From Zoogloea sp. LCSB751 (lineage in GTDB: Bacteria; Pseudomonadota; Gammaproteobacteria; Burkholderiales; Rhodocyclaceae): a stretch of DNA of 64,000 bases. Shown in pieces: positions 1-8,215 of the stretch. The notes under the pieces are model-generated. The model did no database searches, was not told the DNA's origin, and saw only the letters and a list, made by a program, of their open reading frames with translations. The translations under genes were made by a program, and so were the position numbers. The DNA is taken from contig NZ_MWUM01000022.1 of assembly GCF_002028455.1 (NCBI RefSeq), positions 1 through 64,000 of the forward strand. The letters run 5' to 3'. Every line of letters starts with the position of its first letter. Positions within the stretch are counted from its first letter, which is position 1.

Positions 1-96
1 ATCGAGAACACCCTGCGCTCCGCCGAACGCGCCCTGCGCATGCGACAGGCCGACGATTTTCAGGAATGGGAAGCACCAATCCTCAAGAATGGCTGA
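1..96 (+). CDS. C-terminal end of an unidentified protein (partial)
   Basis: An open frame runs from the window edge to a TGA at 94-96 and gives the last 31 residues of a protein ending in ...EAPILKNG. The piece is rich in Arg, Ala and Glu (ENTLRSAERALRMRQADDF) and looks helical, but carries no recognisable motif. It is read in the same direction as folB, whose ATG follows 69 bases later, so the two may be co-transcribed. I do not recognise the family; the remainder lies outside the window. Confidence 0.5.
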   Translation: MENTLRSAERALRMRQADDFQEWEAPILKNG

Positions 97-165
97 CAAT
101 GCCGCCCTCGACGCGCCGGATGCGTTTCCGGCGCCGCACCCAACCACCGCTGCCGGAGCTTGCCC

Positions 166-561
166 ATGTCCACCGATGATTGCCTGATCCGCCTCGAAGG
201 CCTCGCCCTCGACGCCTCCATCGGCATCTACGCCCACGAACTCGCCGCCCGCCAGCCGCTGGAGGTTGACCTCACGCTGGCCATCGACGGCACGCTGGCC
301 GCGCGCAGCGACGACATCCGCCACACGGTGGACTACGACCGGGTCGTCGAATGCCTGGAAGAGCTCCTCGCCAGCCGCCACTTCAATCTGCTGGAGAACC
401 TCAGCCAGGCCATGCTCGACGCCATCGGCGCGCGCTTCCCGGTGCGCCGCGCCGAGATCACCATCGCCAAGCCGCTGGCGGTGCCCAAGGCCCGCCGGGT
501 GTCGGTGAGCCGCAGCTGTGAATGGAAGCGCGAGACCATCAAGGCGGTCGCCGCCGGCTGA
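166..561 (+). CDS. folB: Dihydroneopterin aldolase FolB
   Basis: FolB cleaves 7,8-dihydroneopterin to 6-hydroxymethyl-dihydropterin and glycolaldehyde in cytosolic folate synthesis. The 131-residue product has the family's usual length and landmarks: the LxxLxLDASIGIYAHE opening with its conserved Glu, the VDYDRVV segment, the NLLENLSQAM helix, and the late ITIAKPLAVP strand with the catalytic-type Lys. The start is taken at the ATG at 166, seven bases after a GGAG; an in-frame TTG at 160 is the only alternative and would add two residues. No folate neighbours are seen inside the window. Confidence 0.95.
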   Translation: MSTDDCLIRLEGLALDASIGIYAHELAARQPLEVDLTLAIDGTLAARSDDIRHTVDYDRVVECLEELLASRHFNLLENLSQAMLDAIGARFPVRRAEITIAKPLAVPKARRVSVSRSCEWKRETIKAVAAG

Positions 562-715
562 TTTGCAACGGCGGCGGGTTTATCCCCGCCCGCCGTGACC
601 AAGCCTGTGGATAAGATGTGGGGGTCGGCCACAACCCCCTGAAACGGCAGGCTTTTCGGCAACTGCCTAAAAATTGGGCAAGGCCGGCGGCTGGAAGCAG
701 CGTCGACCGCCGTCC

Positions 716-1168
716 TCAACTCGCGTTGAAACCCAGGGCTTCCTCCGGCAGGCTCTCCGCCTGCCACTTCAGCCCGCGCGCCTCCATTTCGAGGAAGCGC
801 GGGGTGACGCGGCGCATCAGGAAGCCGATCACCCCGCCCAGCATGCCTTCGTAGACCACGCACAAATCCACGACGCAGCCCGCAGGGGTCGGCGTCAGCA
901 TGTGCTGGGCGACGGCCTTCATCCCCGGGCTGTGGGACTCCCAGACGAAATGCACGCCGGGCTCCAGTGCCGTCACCGTCCACTCCGCCGCCGGAAAGCC
1001 CGGCTGGCGCAGGCGCACGACCGATCCGACGGCAAGGGGCAGAGGCGTGAGCGGCTCCACGCTGGACACCGATGCCGTCCATTCCGGCCAGCGCCCCACG
1101 TCGGTCTGGATCTGCCAGACATGCTCTGCGGGAGCCCTTATTTCGGTGGATGTCTGAAAGGTTCGCAT
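716..1168 (-). CDS. SRPBCC (START-like) polyketide cyclase/dehydrase family protein
   Basis: A 150-residue cytosolic protein with the SRPBCC pattern: an N-terminal strand MRTFQTSTEIRAPAEHVW, the WPEWTASV turn typical of Polyketide_cyc2 members, central beta strands, and a long C-terminal helix (PRFLEMEARGLKWQAESL). The family binds hydrophobic ligands in a deep cavity; the ligand cannot be read from sequence. The ATG at 1168 is chosen because the conserved fold begins there. The frame stays open upstream to 1288, but that extension has low-complexity non-domain sequence. No strong ribosome site is visible. It is divergent from the downstream GGDEF gene. Confidence 0.7.
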   Translation of the reverse strand: MRTFQTSTEIRAPAEHVWQIQTDVGRWPEWTASVSSVEPLTPLPLAVGSVVRLRQPGFPAAEWTVTALEPGVHFVWESHSPGMKAVAQHMLTPTPAGCVVDLCVVYEGMLGGVIGFLMRRVTPRFLEMEARGLKWQAESLPEEALGFNAS

Positions 1169-1316
1169 GGCTCGAAGGGAAGCGGGATCAATGACGTAGT
1201 AATAGCATCCGACGCCACCCTTGTCACCCTGACTGGATCCTTGGACTAGAATGATTTGAAAATGCCAAAAACGCCGAAAATGCCACATAGTTGAAGAGCG
1301 TCAGTTTGGAGGCTGA

Positions 1317-3056
1317 GTGGAAATGCAGAATCGCGATGAGGGCAAGCGCCCCCTCGGCAGCCAGCTGCACGCGCTGCGCGGTGTGCTCGACGGACTGGGT
1401 GCGCTGATCTTCACCAAGGACCGCGGCGGCGCCTATACCTACGCCAATCAACGCTTCTGCGAAACGCTGGGCACATCGCTGGACGCCGTCATCGGACGGA
1501 CCTCGGCCGATTTCTTCGATGCCGACACCGCCGGGCGCCTGCACGACGACGACCAGCAGGTTCTCGCAACCGGTCGGCTCCTGTCCCGGCGGGAGCTGCG
1601 CCTGAACAAGGGCAACGGCGAACAACGCTGCTACCTGGCAGTCAAGGCGCCGGTGTTCGACAGCGATGGCCATATCGCGGGCCTGTCCGGGGTACTGATC
1701 GACATCACCGAGAACGAGCTGATGGAACGGCAGCTCCGCGCAAGCCGGCAACTGCTCGAAACGGTGCTCGACAACGTGGACGGCTACGTTTTCATGAAGG
1801 GGCCGGATCGTCGCTATCTCTACGCCAACCGGGCTTTTGCCGACCTGTTCCTGCGCCCCATCGGGCAGATCATCGGCCAGGACGACCGTAGCCTGCTGTC
1901 GGAAGAGGAAGCCCGCCGCATAGGCGAAGTCGACGACCGGGTCTTCGCCAGTGGCATGCCGCTGGCCATCGAAGAGCAACTCACCGACGGACAGGGCCGG
2001 CTGCACCAGATGTGGGCCAAGAAGCTGCTGATCCACAGCCACGGCGATGCGCTGCTCGGCTTCGCCACCGACATCACCGAGCTGAAGGCCGCCGAGGCCG
2101 AGCTGAAGCGCTCGGAGGCCCGTTTCCGGGTCCTCTTCGAAGCCAGCCACGAAGCCCTGGTGGTCCTCGACGACGAACGCCTGATCGACTGCAACCGAAG
2201 CACGCTGGAGCTGCTCGGCGTGGCCAGCCGGGAGGTCTTCCGCCAGCTGCCCCCCAGTGTGTTCTCCCCCCCGTTCCAGCCCTGCGGCAGCGCCTCGCGC
2301 GAACTGGCCGCCCACCACATCGCCGCCGCCCGTCGCGATGGCCACCATCAGCTGGAATGGACCGTGCGGCGCCACGACAACCAGGTCGAAGTACCGGTAG
2401 AAATCACCCTCAGCGCACTCGAACTAGATGGCCGGCCGGCGCTGCTGGCGACGATGCGCGACCTCACCGAGCGCAAACGCTACGAGGAGCAGATCCACCA
2501 GCTGGCGTACTACGACGCCCTCACCGGACTGCCCAACCGCCGCCTGTTCTTCGACCGCCTGGCCCAGAGTCTGGCCCGCAGCCAGCGTAGCGGCCGCCAC
2601 GGAGCGATCATCTATCTCGACCTGGACAACTTCAAACCGCTCAACGACCGCCATGGCCACAAGGCCGGCGACCTGCTGCTGCAGGAAGTCGCCTACCGCC
2701 TGTCGGGCTGCCTGCGCGACGAGGACACGGTGGCACGCCTCGGCGGCGACGAATTCGCGGTACTGCTGGCGCAGATCGACGATGGCCCGCCAGACAACCA
2801 GCGGGAAGCCACCCGCAAGCACGCCTGCAACGTCGCCGAACGCATCCGCGACGCGCTGGCCCGGCCCTACCTGCTGACGATGGACAGGGGCGACGCGCCG
2901 GCCGAGCAGGTGGAACACCACTGCTCCGCCAGCGTCGGGGTGACCCTCTTCCCGCCCCGCGAGATGGACGGCGAAGCCATGCTCAGGCGGGCCGATGCCG
3001 CGATGTACGCCGCCAAGGCCGCCGGCCGCAACCAGATCCGCCTCGCCGCGGACTGA
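1317..3056 (+). CDS. Diguanylate cyclase with three PAS domains (PAS-PAS-PAS-GGDEF)
   Basis: Predicted soluble diguanylate cyclase making c-di-GMP from two GTP. Three PAS/PAC repeats occupy roughly residues 15-135, 140-255 and 265-385. Each ends in a typical PAC tail (VLIDITENELMERQL, ATDITELKAAEAEL, MRDLTERKRYEEQI). The GGDEF domain follows at about 395-575. It has the DALTGLPNRRLFFDRL entry motif, an intact LGGDEFAVL active site, and an RDED I-site five residues before it, so product inhibition is expected. No transmembrane segments or signal peptide. Start is ambiguous: GTG at 1317 (4 bases from GGAGG) or ATG at 1323 (10 bases from it). It converges on the haloperoxidase gene with a 12-base gap. 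Confidence 0.88.
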   Translation: MEMQNRDEGKRPLGSQLHALRGVLDGLGALIFTKDRGGAYTYANQRFCETLGTSLDAVIGRTSADFFDADTAGRLHDDDQQVLATGRLLSRRELRLNKGNGEQRCYLAVKAPVFDSDGHIAGLSGVLIDITENELMERQLRASRQLLETVLDNVDGYVFMKGPDRRYLYANRAFADLFLRPIGQIIGQDDRSLLSEEEARRIGEVDDRVFASGMPLAIEEQLTDGQGRLHQMWAKKLLIHSHGDALLGFATDITELKAAEAELKRSEARFRVLFEASHEALVVLDDERLIDCNRSTLELLGVASREVFRQLPPSVFSPPFQPCGSASRELAAHHIAAARRDGHHQLEWTVRRHDNQVEVPVEITLSALELDGRPALLATMRDLTERKRYEEQIHQLAYYDALTGLPNRRLFFDRLAQSLARSQRSGRHGAIIYLDLDNFKPLNDRHGHKAGDLLLQEVAYRLSGCLRDEDTVARLGGDEFAVLLAQIDDGPPDNQREATRKHACNVAERIRDALARPYLLTMDRGDAPAEQVEHHCSASVGVTLFPPREMDGEAMLRRADAAMYAAKAAGRNQIRLAAD

Positions 3057-3068
3057 AGCGCAACGCGC

Positions 3069-4616
3069 TCAGCGGCCGCTGCCCGACCACAGCCCCTGGG
3101 CCCTGACATATGCCTGGGCACCAACCAGCCGCCCCAGCTGGCGGCCGGCCACATCCCCGTCGTGGAAGTGGATGCCGCCGTACAGGCGCGACATGCCGGC
3201 CTCATCGGCGGCTTCGGTGAAGGTTTTCCAGCTCAGCACCACATCGCTGGCCGGCGCCGACGGATCGGCCTTCAGGCTGCGGGCCGGCACCGTCACGCTG
3301 CCGCCGAAGGCATCGCTGCCGGTGTAGCGCTTGAGGACTTCCGCCGCCGCCGCACTGAAGGCGCTGTGGCCGCTGGTGTATTCCGAGAACGGCGGCGTGG
3401 CGAACCAGTTCGGCTGGAACGGAAGCCACGCAGCGCCATCCATCTCCACGTTGTCGCGGCCCGGGCCGCCCCAGCCACGGATCGTCTTGCCGTTGAACAG
3501 GTAGCGCACCGCAGTAGCCGGCCGCGAGGTGTCGTAGAAGCGCTTGGCCTCCCAGGTGGCGATGCCCGCGTCGAAGACCGCGTTCGACAGCGCCAGGAAC
3601 ATCTTCACGTCCTCATCCAGCGAATGCTTGTCCCGCTCCGCCACCTGCAGCGCGAACAGATGCCAGTGCCCCGGCGGCAGCTCCGAATTGGGGCCGTCGG
3701 CCCAGTACTCGGCAATGCTCTTCTGGCGGTCGGTCAGGTTGGCGGTGAAGTCGATGATCTCCTGCACCTGGGCCACGTACTCGGTGCTGCCGAAAGCCTT
3801 GGGCGGCACCGGGCGGAACTGGTCGCCGCGCGTCAACGCAAAGGGCACGACCTTGCCCCAGTGCGGCGCGATGTAGGCCGGCGTGACGGTGACCCCCGCC
3901 TGATTCACCCAGGTCAGCGGCTGCCACGACTGGGGATTGACGAAGCTGCTCAGGGCCGTCGGCGCGGACAGGTTGATCGCCGGGTTCTGTGGCACATAAC
4001 CGGTGTAATCCGCGTAAGGCACCGGCTTGCCGCTGGCGTCCAGCGGCGTCAGATTACCCAGCTGGTTCGAGCCGTCCCCATGCCGGTAGGCCAGCAGGGC
4101 CTGGGCCGCCAGATGGCCGACGCCTTCCGGCGTGGCCTTGTCGGAGACGCTGAGCGCCGGGTCGTAGCCGAGCTCGCGCATCTTGGCTTCCAGCGTCCCC
4201 CGCTCGCCCGGGTAGAGATCGAGCAGCGCCTCGAACGCCGCGTAGCTGATCGCCTTCGATTTGTTGCCCAGCGTCTGCTCGACCGCCGGACGGCGCAGCG
4301 TGTCCGCCAACTGGGTGCCAAGCGCCTGCGCATCGTAGGCCGCCCAGGCGTCGTAGATCGCCGTCGACACGATGCCCAGCGCCCGCGCCGTCATCGGCGG
4401 CGCCGGCTTGGTGGCACGGATCAGCGCCAGATGAACCTGATTCCATTGCACGACCACGTTGGCGCCGGCGGGAATCGCCTGCCCGGTCAGCGCCGTGGAT
4501 ACCGACGTGTCCTTGTTGTCAGACCCGCCACAGGCGGCCAGCAGCAGCGCGACAGCGCAGACGGACGCCCTCTTGGCCCAGCGGGACGCGGGCCGACTAG
4601 ATTCGATCGAGATCAT
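3069..4616 (-). CDS. Vanadium-dependent haloperoxidase-like (PAP2 superfamily) lipoprotein
   Basis: A 515-residue exported protein with a lipobox (LLLAAC, Cys29), so probably anchored in the outer membrane facing the periplasm. The three motifs that form the vanadate/phosphate pocket of haloperoxidases and PAP2 phosphatases are present in order. They are KRFYDTSRP near residue 360 (Lys and Arg), EYTSGHSAF near 412 (Ser, Gly, His), and GGIHFHDGDVAGRQLG near 480 (axial-type His and Arg). Bacterial members oxidise halides with H2O2 or act as acid phosphatases, and sequence alone cannot decide. Start chosen at ATG 4616 so that the basic n-region directly precedes the hydrophobic lipoprotein signal; the frame is open further upstream to 4688. 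Confidence 0.82.
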   Translation of the reverse strand: MISIESSRPASRWAKRASVCAVALLLAACGGSDNKDTSVSTALTGQAIPAGANVVVQWNQVHLALIRATKPAPPMTARALGIVSTAIYDAWAAYDAQALGTQLADTLRRPAVEQTLGNKSKAISYAAFEALLDLYPGERGTLEAKMRELGYDPALSVSDKATPEGVGHLAAQALLAYRHGDGSNQLGNLTPLDASGKPVPYADYTGYVPQNPAINLSAPTALSSFVNPQSWQPLTWVNQAGVTVTPAYIAPHWGKVVPFALTRGDQFRPVPPKAFGSTEYVAQVQEIIDFTANLTDRQKSIAEYWADGPNSELPPGHWHLFALQVAERDKHSLDEDVKMFLALSNAVFDAGIATWEAKRFYDTSRPATAVRYLFNGKTIRGWGGPGRDNVEMDGAAWLPFQPNWFATPPFSEYTSGHSAFSAAAAEVLKRYTGSDAFGGSVTVPARSLKADPSAPASDVVLSWKTFTEAADEAGMSRLYGGIHFHDGDVAGRQLGRLVGAQAYVRAQGLWSGSGR

Positions 4617-4811
4617 CGGAAGAAATGCCTGAATTCGGATAGGTGAAAGGGCGAGCACCCCTCCGGATGGCCCAGTCGGCGCGCCCACCGCCGCGTCATT
4701 CCGGAAAGGTAATTACCCTGGCATTCTATAAGCCGGCTTGTGCACTGCAGCGTGAAAAATGCCCGCTTTTTCCCCCAGCCCCCCGGCCTTTGCCGGGTTC
4801 CGGCCAACCCG

Positions 4812-5447
4812 CTACGTCCCGCCGAGCAGCGGAAACAGCTGGCGCAGGCCGGTGGCCATCATCTCAATGGCCATCGCCGACAGGATGAAGCCGCTGACCC
4901 GCTCCACCACGTTCAGCGTGGCCTGGCGGATCTCCCGCCCGGCGCGGCAGGCGATGCGGAAGCTGAGCCAGCACGACAGCCCGACCAGGAAGATCGGCAG
5001 CACCACGTGGACCAGGTCCAGCCGGCTGTCCCACACGCTGTTGCCCATCACGTAGCTGAAGGCCGCCGGGCCGGCCAGCAGCGGCACCGCCAGCGGCACG
5101 ATGGAGGCCTCGCGGCGCTCTGGCGGGCCGCCGTTGGCCGGCGAGCCCTTGAAGCTGGTCTCCTTGCCGAGCACCATCGCGATCGCCAGCAGCAGCACGA
5201 TGATCCCGCCACCCACCTGCATCGCCCCCAGCGATACGCCGAGGAAACTCAGCAGCGGCAGGCCCAGGAAGGCCGCCACCAGCAGCGCCACCGTCACGCT
5301 CACCCCGATCGTCCGCGCGAAGCGCAGCCGGGCCGCCAGGTCCAGGCCCTCGGTGGCGGACAGGAAGATCGGAATCATCGACACCGGCCCCACCAGCGCA
5401 AACAGGGTCACGGTCTTTTTGATGGCGAGGGCGGCGATGGCGAGCAT
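4812..5447 (-). CDS. MarC family integral membrane protein
   Basis: A 211-residue polytopic inner-membrane protein with about six hydrophobic segments. It has the family opening (a hydrophobic helix followed by TLFALVGPVSMIPIFLSAT) and the central VPLAVPLLAGPAAFSYVM segment typical of MarC/UPF0056 proteins. The function of this family is unsettled; the original link to multiple antibiotic resistance in E. coli was withdrawn. ATG 5447 is chosen because it aligns with the usual MarC N-terminus. The frame continues upstream to 5750, but that part is not membrane-like. It is transcribed divergently from the metallophosphoesterase. Confidence 0.8.
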   Translation of the reverse strand: MLAIAALAIKKTVTLFALVGPVSMIPIFLSATEGLDLAARLRFARTIGVSVTVALLVAAFLGLPLLSFLGVSLGAMQVGGGIIVLLLAIAMVLGKETSFKGSPANGGPPERREASIVPLAVPLLAGPAAFSYVMGNSVWDSRLDLVHVVLPIFLVGLSCWLSFRIACRAGREIRQATLNVVERVSGFILSAMAIEMMATGLRQLFPLLGGT

Positions 5448-5655
5448 GGGCAGACGGAAGGAGGCAATGGCCGATTGTTGCCCGCCCGCCGCAGGCCGAC
5501 AACCGGGGTTTCCGCCAACAGGGCGCCGCGCAAGCGCCACAGACCCCGCGGGCGGCATCGACGGATCTTCATGCCCCACACGCGGGCGGCTATGCTTGAC
5601 AACGAAAACCGGCGGACACGTCCCCAGCCGATCACTTTTTACCGAGACAGTACCG

Positions 5656-6420
5656 ATGAAACTCCAGATCGTCTCCGACCTGCACCTGGGGCTGGCGCCC
5701 TGCGCACTGCCCGACACCGGCGCCGACCTGCTGATCCTCGCCGGCGACATCCAGCGCCCGCAGGCGGCGCTGCAGTGGGCGATGGCGCTGAACCGCCCGA
5801 CAATCTACGTGGCCGGCAACCACGAGTACTACGGCTCGAGCATCCCGGCCACCAACCGGCTGCTGCAGGATCTCAGCCGCGACAGCCAAGTGACGGTGCT
5901 CGACTGCGGCGAAAAGCGCATCGGCAAGCTGCGCATCCTCGGCGCCACCCTGTGGACCGACTTCCGCATCGCCGGCGACGGCGCGGCGCGCGAGCGGATC
6001 ATGCAGGACGCCATCCGCTTCAGCCGCGACTTCAGCCGCATCGCCATCGCCGACGACCCGCCGGACAGCCTGAGCCCGCAGCACTGCGCCAGCCTGTTCG
6101 CGCAGCACGCGGACTGGCTGGCCGGCCGCCTCGCCGAACCCTTCGCCGGCCACACCGTGGTGGTCACCCACTTCGCGCCGTCGCCGCACAGCATCGCTCC
6201 GCGCTTCGCGGGCTCGCCGCTCAACGCCTGCTTCGTCTCCGACCTGGAAGACCTGGTCGCCGACAGCGGCGCGGCCCTGTGGATCCACGGCCACACCCAC
6301 GACAGCTTCGACTACCGCCTCGGCAGCACCCGCGTGCTGGCCAACCCGCGCGGCTACGTGCGCGACGGCGTCGCCGAGAACCCGGTGTTTGATCCCGGCC
6401 TGACCGTCACGCTGACGTGA
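5656..6420 (+). CDS. Calcineurin-like metallophosphoesterase
   Basis: A 254-residue cytosolic phosphoesterase. The dinuclear metal-site motifs appear in order: SDLHLG (residues 7-12), LAGDIQ (27-32), AGNHEYYG (near 53), a later THFAPS block, and the closing IHGHTHDSFDY motif. This set is diagnostic of class III phosphoesterases of the Metallophos family. The substrate (nucleotide, phosphodiester or protein) is not predictable. The ATG at 5656 puts the first metal-binding Asp at the usual position. The 208-base gap to the divergent marC-like gene must contain both promoters. Confidence 0.82.
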   Translation: MKLQIVSDLHLGLAPCALPDTGADLLILAGDIQRPQAALQWAMALNRPTIYVAGNHEYYGSSIPATNRLLQDLSRDSQVTVLDCGEKRIGKLRILGATLWTDFRIAGDGAARERIMQDAIRFSRDFSRIAIADDPPDSLSPQHCASLFAQHADWLAGRLAEPFAGHTVVVTHFAPSPHSIAPRFAGSPLNACFVSDLEDLVADSGAALWIHGHTHDSFDYRLGSTRVLANPRGYVRDGVAENPVFDPGLTVTLT

Positions 6421-6444
6421 CGCCGCCAGCGCGGCGCCGATGGC

Positions 6445-7386
6445 TCACTGCACGCCCTGCCCCAGCTTGCGCCCGTCCACGACCACCCCGTAGAGGTTCA
6501 CCCCGTCATCGGCGTGGTAGCGCTTGCGGGCCTCGTCGATATCGCCATTCACCAGGCGCGGGTCCTGCGGGCGTTCGTGGGAATTAACGTAGGCGGCCAC
6601 GTCCCAGGCTTCCTGGTCGCTCAAGGTCCGGCCGCGGCCCAGCGGCATGTTGTGCTGGATGAAACCGGCAGCGGTGTTGATGCGGTGCATGCCCGCCCCC
6701 CAGTTGTAGGAGTCCTTGCCCCACAGGGGCGGGAAGACCGAGGTGGCGCCGACCTTCTTGCCCGCGCCATCGTCGCCGTGGCACAGCGCGCACTGCTTGC
6801 CATACACCGCCTTGCCGCGGGCGATGTCGTAGCCGCCCTTCGGCGGCGGTGGTTCGTCGAAGCCGCGCCCCGGCTGCGCCTTGCCGATCGGGACGCCGGT
6901 GGACATCCAGTAGGCGTAGGCAGTCAGTGCCGTCATCACCTCGCTGTCGGCCGCCGGCGGCTTGCCGTTCATGCTGAACTGGAAGCAGCCCTGCATGCGC
7001 TCGACGAAGCTGTTCACCTTGTTGTTCTTCTTGCGGTAGGCCGGATACATCGTATAAGCCGCCCACAAGGGCGCCGAGTTGGCCTTGCGGCCGCGGTCGA
7101 TGTGGCAATTGACACAGTTCATCTCGTTGCCCACGTACTGCGGGGCGAGGGCCTTGGTGTTCATGAACAGGTCCTGGCCACGGCGCACCAGTTCGCCGAA
7201 GGCATTGTTGGGAATGTCGGCCTCGGCCGGCGGCTGGAAATAGGTCTGGCCCACCGGACGGGTGGGGGCCTTGGGAAGCTGGGTCTGGTCGTCCAGGCGG
7301 GCATTGCGGGCTGAATCGGCCGCCAGCGCGTGGGCAGCCAGCAAAGGCAGGAGCGCGGCGCTCAACAAGCGGAGGGTCATCTTCAT
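6445..7386 (-). CDS. TsdA-like diheme c-type cytochrome (thiosulfate dehydrogenase/tetrathionate reductase family)
   Basis: A 313-residue periplasmic diheme cytochrome with a cleavable signal peptide (residues 1-22). Haem sites are CVNCH at 91-95 and CALCH at 199-203. Between them lies the TsdA hallmark, a Cys in the RMQGCFQFSMNGKPP block (Cys134). In characterised TsdA proteins this position supplies the unusual Cys axial ligand of the active-site haem. A later HNMPLG Met (247) fits the second haem's ligand. TsdA enzymes interconvert thiosulfate and tetrathionate. ATG 7386 lies nine bases after AAGGA. It is the last gene of a cytochrome operon under a TtrS/TtrR-like system, which supports the sulfur role. 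Direction of catalysis is not readable. Confidence 0.78.
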   Translation of the reverse strand: MKMTLRLLSAALLPLLAAHALAADSARNARLDDQTQLPKAPTRPVGQTYFQPPAEADIPNNAFGELVRRGQDLFMNTKALAPQYVGNEMNCVNCHIDRGRKANSAPLWAAYTMYPAYRKKNNKVNSFVERMQGCFQFSMNGKPPAADSEVMTALTAYAYWMSTGVPIGKAQPGRGFDEPPPPKGGYDIARGKAVYGKQCALCHGDDGAGKKVGATSVFPPLWGKDSYNWGAGMHRINTAAGFIQHNMPLGRGRTLSDQEAWDVAAYVNSHERPQDPRLVNGDIDEARKRYHADDGVNLYGVVVDGRKLGQGVQ

Positions 7387-7438
7387 GGGGGCGGTTCCTT
7401 GATCGGTCACGGGGCGGGGCACAGGCAGCGACGACGGC

Positions 7439-8176
7439 TCAGCGCAGCCGGTGCTGGCTCTCGTCGAAGGGCTCCGTGGATTCGCCCAGACCGGCGAAGT
7501 AGGCCGCAACGGCCTTGATCTCGGCCTCGCTGAGGTCCGCGGCGATGTGCCGCATCAGACCGTTGGGATCGTTGCTGCGGGTGGGCGCGACGGCCGCCAC
7601 CGCCTTGGTCTTCTTGCCGGCGGGCTGGGCCGGGGTGCCGCGCCAGGCGCGCAGCTGGGCCTCGATGTACTCCGCCGACTGGCCGGCCAGCGGCGGGAAG
7701 GCGTCGCCGACACCGACGCCGGACGGGCCGTGGCACAGGGTGCATTCCGGAATGTGGCGGTCCCAGGCGCCGCGCAGGGCCAGCCACGCGCCGCTGCCTT
7801 CCTTGGGCCGCTCCACCGGCCCGGCCTTGACGTTGACCTTGGGCTTGGCCGCATAGGCCTTGGCCACCGCAGCCACCTCGGCGTCGCCGAGGGCCTGGGC
7901 GATGGGTTGCATCAGCGGGTTCTCGCGGCGACCGGCCTTGAAGTCGGCCAGCTGCTTGGCAATGTAGGCCTCGGGCAGGCCGGCCAGGCGCGGAAAGCCG
8001 CCGGCGGCCATGCCCTTGCCGTCGGCGCCATGGCAGCTCATGCAGGGCATGGCCGCCGGGTTGGCGCCGCCCTGCTGGATGATGGCCTCGCCATCGGCCG
8101 CCCCGACCTGCAGCGGCAGGGCCAGCAGGGATGCGGACAGGCAGAAGGCAAGGGATCTCGTGGGGGATAGGGACAT
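7439..8176 (-). CDS. Diheme cytochrome c4-like protein (possible TsdB electron partner)
   Basis: A 245-residue exported protein with signal peptide ~1-26 and two cytochrome-c domains in tandem, with haem motifs CMSCH (45-49) and CTLCH (145-149). Each is followed by the GGFPRLAG or FPPLAGQ loop seen in cytochrome c4/c553. The family shuttles electrons in the periplasm between dehydrogenases and terminal oxidases. Cytochrome c4-like TsdB is the known partner of TsdA in several sulfur oxidisers, and this gene sits directly between two TsdA-like genes (39-base gap upstream, 52 downstream). AGGAG eight bases before the ATG supports the start. Confidence 0.82.
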   Translation of the reverse strand: MSLSPTRSLAFCLSASLLALPLQVGAADGEAIIQQGGANPAAMPCMSCHGADGKGMAAGGFPRLAGLPEAYIAKQLADFKAGRRENPLMQPIAQALGDAEVAAVAKAYAAKPKVNVKAGPVERPKEGSGAWLALRGAWDRHIPECTLCHGPSGVGVGDAFPPLAGQSAEYIEAQLRAWRGTPAQPAGKKTKAVAAVAPTRSNDPNGLMRHIAADLSEAEIKAVAAYFAGLGESTEPFDESQHRLR

Positions 8177-8215
8177 GGGATGACTCCTGGATTCGGGTGA
8201 TCTCTTTTTTAATGT

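Noticed and set aside
606..614. Perfect DnaA box (TGTGGATAA, i.e. TTATCCACA) between folB and the SRPBCC gene
   Set aside because: Only one perfect box, no AT-rich unwinding element, no dnaA/dnaN or parAB nearby; a single 9-mer is expected by chance across a genome, so no origin is called.
4782..4797. CCCGGC-cttt-GCCGGG hairpin between the haloperoxidase and MarC-like genes
   Set aside because: No T-run follows in either direction, so it was not called a terminator; GC-rich hairpins of this size are common in this DNA.
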